Assembly (NCBI GenBank): GCA_934572365.1
Contig: CAKTKX010000038.1
Coordinates: 1-9,704 of the forward strand
Reading direction: 5' to 3'
Origin: an uncultured Oscillospiraceae bacterium
GTDB taxonomy: Bacteria; Bacillota; Clostridia; Oscillospirales; Oscillospiraceae
Length of the DNA: 9,704 bases
The position numbers and the translations under genes were made by a program. Shown in pieces: positions 6,540 to 9,704 of this stretch (position 1 is its first letter; every line of letters begins with the position of its first letter). The notes beneath the pieces are model-generated. The model had not been told where the DNA came from and did no database searches. It was given only the letters and a program-made list of their open reading frames with translations.

Positions 6540-6824
6540 TTAGCGGAGAATCCCCGGAAATTTTGCCATTACCACAATGGCGGCAACGGTCTGAAGCGCC
6601 AGAAGCAGCGGAATGCCGACGGTGAACTTGGGGTGCTTCGTCTTGTGGCGCACCGTGTACATACCCAGCAGACTGCCCACGCTTCCGCCCAGCGCCGCCA
6701 CGGTCATCAGGGTCGCTTCCGGAATGCGCCAGAGGTTTTTCTTTGCCTTGTGCTTGTCCACAAGCATAAGCACAAAACCGGCCGCATTGATTATAACGAG
6801 GTAAAGAAGGAGAAGATCTTTCAT
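6540..6824 (-). CDS. DUF1294 family small membrane protein
   Basis: This 94-aa protein matches the DUF1294 pattern. An N-terminal helix (about 3-21) is followed by the signature DKHKAKKNLWRIPEATLM, a small-residue helix with GGSVGSLLGMY (about 45-58), the RHKTKHPKF motif, and a C-terminal helix (about 68-86). The RIPE and RHKT motifs are the family hallmarks. No function is established; the short form without a fused cold-shock domain is common in Firmicutes. The ATG at 6824 has AAAGGA about 7 nt upstream. It is transcribed towards the CPBP gene and away from the lipoprotein gene, with only 27 bp between the two starts, so its promoter must lie inside the lipoprotein coding sequence. Confidence 0.88.
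   Translation of the reverse strand: MKDLLLLYLVIINAAGFVLMLVDKHKAKKNLWRIPEATLMTVAALGGSVGSLLGMYTVRHKTKHPKFTVGIPLLLALQTVAAIVVMAKFPGILR
6792..6797 (+). promoter_or_regulatory. Possible -10 box for the lipoprotein gene (weak)
   Basis: TATAAC lies about 55 nt upstream of the GTG at 6852, inside the opposing DUF1294 gene. No convincing -35 is found 16-18 nt before it, so this is only a candidate. Confidence 0.25.
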
Positions 6825-6851
6825 ACTGATTTCCTTTCGGGAGGGATTTTT

Positions 6852-7340
6852 GTGAAAAAGCTATGGATTTTACTGGCGCTGACGTTGCTTTTGTGCGGCT
6901 GCGCTGCGGAGGAAACGCTGGAAACCGTGTCGGACGACATCATTCAGCCGGTGATGGCGCAGCCGGGGGAAATTTCCGTTCGGCTTCCGGATAACGCCGT
7001 GGCGCCGGTGCTGGAAAGCGACTCGGAGCAGGTCTACCTCAGCGAAGACTATGAGATCATCGTCGAGACTGTCGGCGGTGGGGATTTAAGCGCCACCATT
7101 CAGCGGATATCCGGCTACACCCCGGACAATCTGACGGTGATGGAAACGGCACAGGACGGGGCGAAGCGGTATGATTTCGTCTGGGCGTCGGCGGGGGAGA
7201 ACGGCGACCAGCTGGGCAGGGCGGTGATTCTGGACGACGGGAACTACCACTACTGCATGTCCGTTCTCCGGGACGCGGACGCCACGGAAAAGTCCCAGAT
7301 CGTGTGGCGGGATGTGTTCGACTCATTCAAGTTGATCTGA
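6852..7340 (+). CDS. Small secreted lipoprotein of unknown function
   Basis: Translation from the GTG at 6852 gives 162 aa starting with a compact lipoprotein signal peptide: two lysines (2-3), a hydrophobic stretch (4-14) and a lipobox ending LCGC with C17 as the lipidation site. GGGAGGG about 6 nt upstream supports this GTG; a longer in-frame reading into the opposing gene has no signal peptide. After C17 comes an acidic linker, then a compact beta-rich domain to the end. I do not recognise the family. The closing pattern, NYHYCMSVLRDAD followed by WRDVFDSFKLI, resembles the last strand and helix of small extracytoplasmic lipid-anchored domains, but this is only a shape resemblance. The last 18 nt overlap the end of the convergent WYL regulator gene. 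Confidence 0.82.
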   Translation: MKKLWILLALTLLLCGCAAEETLETVSDDIIQPVMAQPGEISVRLPDNAVAPVLESDSEQVYLSEDYEIIVETVGGGDLSATIQRISGYTPDNLTVMETAQDGAKRYDFVWASAGENGDQLGRAVILDDGNYHYCMSVLRDADATEKSQIVWRDVFDSFKLI

Positions 7341-8312
7341 ATACTGCGCCATGGCTTCCCGGCACATCTGGACGCAGGCGTCGGCCACACTCTGGGGATA
7401 CAGGATTTTCGCCTTGCCGCCGAAGCCGATGACCCAGCTTAAAAACATGGGAGACACCGCCACATTGACGGTAAAGACGAAATGATCGTCCCCGTCGGGA
7501 ACTAAAATAATATCTTTGCCGAAGCGGTCGACCACCACGTTGATCAAGCTCCGGTCAAAGCGCAGCTTCACGGCGGTCTCCTCCCCGGAGAACATCTGAA
7601 ACAGCCGGGAAGCGTGTTCCGCCAATGCCTTGCCTGTCAGCTCCGGGCAGGGGGTTCGGCTTTCCTCCGTCAGGCGGATATTGCTCATGCGGTCAACGCG
7701 GTAGGAGGTCACACCGTGACGCAGGGAGTGGGCGAGCAGGTAGCAGTTTTCGTTGTCCTGACACAGGCCGTAGGGGCTTGCCTGATAGCTTCGGTCTCGG
7801 TATTTCCGCTTGCCGCCCAAATCCCAGTCAAAATACCGGAAGGTAATCTGCCGGTTCTGGGCGATGGCCTCCTGAATGGCGTCTACGTTAAAGTAGATGG
7901 ACTCGTTCATGCTTTTGACCCGTCCGGAAACCAGCACGTCCCGGCGCATGAGCCTTGCGTCGTGGACGCTGCACTGGCTGCACAGCTTTTCGATCAGCTC
8001 CCGGGATTTTTTCTCCGTGAGGAACCGGCTGGACTGGACGGCGTCAATGAGCAGCTTCAATTCCGGCAGCTCAAAATTCCGGGAGGCAATGTAGTAGCCG
8101 CCGTTTTTCCCGGGCAGAGAGACGATGTCCACGCCGTAATCCTGCAGAGCCGCGATATCCGAGTAGACGGTTTTGCGGTCGCAGACAATATTGTGCTGTC
8201 CCAGCATGGAAAGAAGCTCCGACGATCTCACCGGGTGATCCTGGTGAGAATTTTTTTGCAGGTAATCGAGGATGTACAGGATTTTCAGCTTCTGATTGTC
8301 TGACTTGGGCAT
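7323..8312 (-). CDS. WYL-domain transcriptional regulator with N-terminal HTH
   Basis: This 329-aa protein has the usual layout of WYL regulators. A winged helix-turn-helix spans about 7-75 (KILYILDYLQ, then CDRKTVYSDIAAL, with the wing at LPGKNGGYYI). A linker is followed by the WYL domain at about 137-215 and a C-terminal extension of WCX type at about 244-325. The name-giving triplet is replaced by C190-Y191-L192 (ENCYLLAH), while surrounding features (SPYGL at 179-183, YRVDRM at 204-209) are conserved. WYL domains bind ligands, in some proteins single-stranded DNA or nucleotides, and control DNA-damage or defence genes (established for some members). The ATG at 8312 has GGGAGGAA 6-7 nt upstream. 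It is transcribed divergently from endonuclease IV, its most likely target, and probably also acts on its own promoter (inference). Confidence 0.92.
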   Translation of the reverse strand: MPKSDNQKLKILYILDYLQKNSHQDHPVRSSELLSMLGQHNIVCDRKTVYSDIAALQDYGVDIVSLPGKNGGYYIASRNFELPELKLLIDAVQSSRFLTEKKSRELIEKLCSQCSVHDARLMRRDVLVSGRVKSMNESIYFNVDAIQEAIAQNRQITFRYFDWDLGGKRKYRDRSYQASPYGLCQDNENCYLLAHSLRHGVTSYRVDRMSNIRLTEESRTPCPELTGKALAEHASRLFQMFSGEETAVKLRFDRSLINVVVDRFGKDIILVPDGDDHFVFTVNVAVSPMFLSWVIGFGGKAKILYPQSVADACVQMCREAMAQYSDQLE

Positions 8313-8341
8313 GAGAATTCCTCCCGGCGTGTGTTGCCGAT

Positions 8342-8370
8342 ATTATAGCACATCGGAATCGCCGGGGAAA
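8342..8370 (-). promoter_or_regulatory. Promoter of the WYL regulator gene
   Basis: On the minus strand the extended -10 TGCTATAAT (8350-8342) is a perfect match. The sequence 17 nt upstream is TTTCCC (8370-8365), a poor -35, which is common when the -10 is extended. The predicted start is near 8335, giving a leader of about 22 nt with a strong GGGAGG site. Confidence 0.7.
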
Positions 8371-8379
8371 GGAGAAAAT

Positions 8380-8408
8380 TTGCTTTTTCTTTCGGAATAT
8401 GCTATAAT
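8380..8408 (+). promoter_or_regulatory. Promoter of the endonuclease IV gene
   Basis: The same extended -10, TGCTATAAT, is found at 8400-8408 on the plus strand. TTGCTT (8380-8385) lies 17 nt before its TATAAT. The predicted start is near 8415, so the leader is only about 15 nt and begins at the ribosome site. The -35 regions of the two divergent promoters are only 9 bp apart, so a single bound protein could affect both. Confidence 0.7.
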
Positions 8409-8429
8409 GTCCAAAAAGGAGTGATCGTT

Positions 8430-9257
8430 TTGGGTTATTTTGGCTGTCATCTTTCCGCATCCGGCGGGAATGCGGCGATGGTAAAGACTGCGCTGTCCAT
8501 CGGGGCGAATACCTTCGCGTTTTTTACCCGGAATCCCCGGGGCAGCAAGGCTAAGCCGGAGGATCCGGCGGACACGGCAAAAGCGGCCGCCATGCTGGAA
8601 GAAAATCATTTTGGTCAACTGGTTGCCCACGGGGCGTATACCATGAATCTCTGCACCGCTAACGCCGATGCCAGAGCCTTTGCCGCGGGAATTCTGGAGG
8701 ACGATCTGCGACGCATGGCGGCGCTTCCCGGGAATTTCTACAATTTCCACCCCGGCAGCCACGTGGGGCAGGGAACCCAGGCGGGAATCGACTACATTGC
8801 CGCCGCCCTGAAAAACGCGCTACGCCACGACTATCCGGTGACGGTGCTGCTGGAAACCATGGCGGGAAAGGGCAGCGAGATCGGCGGACGGTTTGAGGAA
8901 TTAAAGGACATCCTGGACGCCGTGGGAAGCGAAAATGTGGGGGTGTGCCTGGACACCTGCCACGTCTATGACGGCGGCTACGACATTGTGAATGACCTGG
9001 ACGGCGTACTGGCGGAATTTGACCGGGTGATCGGCCTTGACAGGCTGCACGCTCTGCACCTGAACGACAGCAAGAACCCCTTTGCCAGCCACAAAGACCG
9101 CCATGAATGTCTGGGAAAGGGCAGCCTGGGGCTGGAAACGTTCCGGAAAATTGTGAATCACCCGCGGCTTAAGGACAAGCCAATGATTCTGGAAACCCCC
9201 AACGAGCTGCCCGGCTACGCCGAGGAAATCCGGATTCTGCGGGAAATGGAAGATTAG
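8430..9257 (+). CDS. nfo: Endonuclease IV (AP endonuclease)
   Basis: This 275-aa TIM-barrel enzyme cleaves DNA 5' to abasic sites in base-excision repair; E. coli Nfo is 285 aa. All nine expected zinc ligands are visible: H67, H107, E142, D175, H178, H210, D223, H225 and E255. They sit in the motifs VAHGAY, NFHPGSH, LLETM, CLDTCHVYDGGYD, HLNDSK, KDRHE and ILETP. Start choice: a GTG at 8421 directly abuts the ribosome site and would have no spacer. The TTG at 8430 has AAGGAGTGA (8416-8424) at normal spacing and gives MGYFGCHLSASGG, which aligns with the family N-terminus. It is divergent from the WYL regulator. No clear terminator follows the stop. Confidence 0.94.
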   Translation: MGYFGCHLSASGGNAAMVKTALSIGANTFAFFTRNPRGSKAKPEDPADTAKAAAMLEENHFGQLVAHGAYTMNLCTANADARAFAAGILEDDLRRMAALPGNFYNFHPGSHVGQGTQAGIDYIAAALKNALRHDYPVTVLLETMAGKGSEIGGRFEELKDILDAVGSENVGVCLDTCHVYDGGYDIVNDLDGVLAEFDRVIGLDRLHALHLNDSKNPFASHKDRHECLGKGSLGLETFRKIVNHPRLKDKPMILETPNELPGYAEEIRILREMED

Positions 9258-9324
9258 GGACTCCGCGGCTCGCCTTAAGAAAATGTTCATTTGACATCTG
9301 AACGAAAATGTGTCATTTTATTAT

Positions 9325-9330
9325 TATAAT
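9325..9330 (+). promoter_or_regulatory. Candidate -10 box upstream of the right-edge gene
   Basis: A consensus TATAAT sits in an AT-rich stretch. The nearest TTGACA (9291-9296) is 28 nt away, too far to serve as its -35, and no extended -10 is present. If used, transcription would begin near 9337, exactly where the hairpin element begins. Confidence 0.45.
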
Positions 9331-9337
9331 ATGATTA

Positions 9338-9499
9338 GGGAAGCTCTGAATAAATCGGCAAGAGCTGTGAGCGAGAGATTTTTCGTCCAATCGAGGTATC
9401 GAAAGCGGCGGAATACTTTGTGTATTCCCCGTTTTCGATACCGAAGAGTGGGCGGAAAAGATCCGCTCACAGCCGCAGACGATTTATTCAGAGTTTCCC
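9338..9499. repeat. 162-nt self-complementary element (MITE-like or structured repeat)
   Basis: The ends are 20-nt inverted repeats with a single G/A difference (GGGAAGCTCTGAATAAATCG at 9338-9357 against 9480-9499). Inside lies a perfect 10-bp pair, GCTGTGAGCG (9364-9373) with CGCTCACAGC (9464-9473). The core is a nearly continuous 21-bp stem, 9395-9416 with 9422-9442, containing one bulged C (9409), one G-T pair and a 5-nt loop TTTGT. The two strands between the second and third stems are also partly complementary. The whole would fold into a single long hairpin in DNA or RNA. Terminal inverted repeats and lack of a coding frame suggest a miniature inverted-repeat transposable element. No target-site duplication is visible (left flank ATTA, right flank AAAA), so a chromosomal structured RNA or another repeat class is equally possible. 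Confidence 0.75.
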
Positions 9500-9525
9500 A
9501 AAACCAAAGAAAGGAGGGTGATGGT

Positions 9526-9704
9526 ATGCAGGATATTCTGGAATCGCTGACGCTGGCGCAGGAAAACTACGCAGGCTCCTATATGGGGATCCTTCGTTAT
9601 GCCGTACCGGTGCTCAGCGCCATACTGCTTCTGCGGTGCGTCCTGCCCCTGCTGACCTTCCGGCGGGAGCCGGAAATCTGGGCGTGGCTGAACATGACCG
9701 ACGG
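9526..9704 (+). CDS. N-terminus of a membrane-anchored protein (partial)
   Basis: An ATG at 9526 with AAGGAGG (9511-9517) 8 nt upstream opens a frame that runs to the window edge (59 codons). A nearby ATG at 9521 is out of frame and soon stops. The visible part has an N-terminal helix with a short extracytoplasmic-looking segment (residues 1-22), one hydrophobic helix at about 23-44 (GILRYAVPVLSAILLLRCVL), then FRREPEIWAWLNMTDG. The basic residues after the helix suggest the C-terminal part is cytoplasmic. The segment ending in EIWAWLNMTDG recalls the lead-in to FHA domains of some clostridial membrane proteins, which would bind phosphothreonine; this is a tentative memory-based guess because the domain itself is outside the window. 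Confidence 0.72.
   Translation, partial: MQDILESLTLAQENYAGSYMGILRYAVPVLSAILLLRCVLPLLTFRREPEIWAWLNMTD

Larger units (their letters stand above)
9258..9525. other. Gene-free interval with promoter-like AT-rich DNA and a long hairpin element
   Basis: This 268-nt interval between nfo and the right-edge gene has no supported coding frame. From left to right it holds about 25 nt without structure, an inverted repeat GTTCA/TGAAC (9285-9289 and 9299-9303) overlapping a TTGACA, an AT-rich stretch with TATAAT at 9325-9330, the large self-complementary element at 9338-9499, and the ribosome site of the next gene (AAGGAGG, 9511-9517). Confidence 0.8.

Noticed and set aside
6751..6766. Perfect 7-bp inverted repeat TGCTTGT/ACAAGCA
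   Set aside because: It lies within the conserved DKHKAKK codons of DUF1294 and is explained by coding constraint; nothing else marks it as regulatory.
7614..8303. A 229-codon plus-strand open frame opposite the WYL regulator gene
   Set aside because: It mirrors the regulator coding sequence and shows no recognisable domain or ribosome site; the minus-strand gene explains the region.
9291..9330. A standard promoter made of TTGACA (9291-9296) and TATAAT (9325-9330)
   Set aside because: The spacer is 28 nt, far from the usual 16-18, so the two boxes cannot work as one promoter.

Overview
The window looks like chromosomal DNA of a fairly GC-rich clostridial Gram-positive, probably an Oscillospiraceae/Ruminococcaceae-type gut anaerobe. 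The reasons are a YlmH-type S4 protein, a DUF896 protein, strong AGGAGG-like ribosome sites, extended -10 promoters, and an ECF sigma factor paired with a membrane protein of a style common in that group. The species assignment is inference. No rRNA, tRNA, CRISPR array, intact transposase or phage gene was seen.

Layout. (1) Positions 1-2656, minus strand: a short operon encodes a YlmH-like S4 RNA-binding protein and a DUF896 protein and ends at a clear intrinsic terminator (1620-1646). An ECF sigma factor follows, overlapping by 4 nt a membrane protein that runs off the left edge and is probably its sensor or anti-sigma partner. (2) Positions 2657-2779 are a divergent promoter region. (3) Positions 2780-6520, plus strand: a tightly overlapping three-gene operon encodes a BaiN/HI0933-type flavoprotein, a COG2509-type FAD-dependent dehydrogenase and a CPBP membrane protease. 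It ends in an 11-bp hairpin (6507-6531). (4) Positions 6540-7340: a DUF1294 membrane protein (minus) and a small lipoprotein (plus) diverge from starts only 27 bp apart. (5) Positions 7323-9257: a WYL-domain regulator (minus) and endonuclease IV (plus) diverge from two mirror-image extended -10 promoters. (6) Positions 9258-9525 hold no gene but contain a 162-nt, nearly fully self-complementary repeat-like element directly upstream of a truncated membrane-anchored protein at the right edge.

How the genes may work together: the sigma/membrane-protein pair is a likely envelope-signal module. The S4 and DUF896 genes suggest a translation-associated unit. The two flavoproteins are translationally coupled to a CPBP protease that carries an unusual set of cysteines. 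The WYL/nfo pair has the architecture expected of a DNA-damage regulator controlling a base-excision-repair nuclease. The most unusual structures are the 9338-9499 hairpin element and the mirrored WYL/nfo promoters. I see no wholly new multi-gene defence or biosynthetic system.
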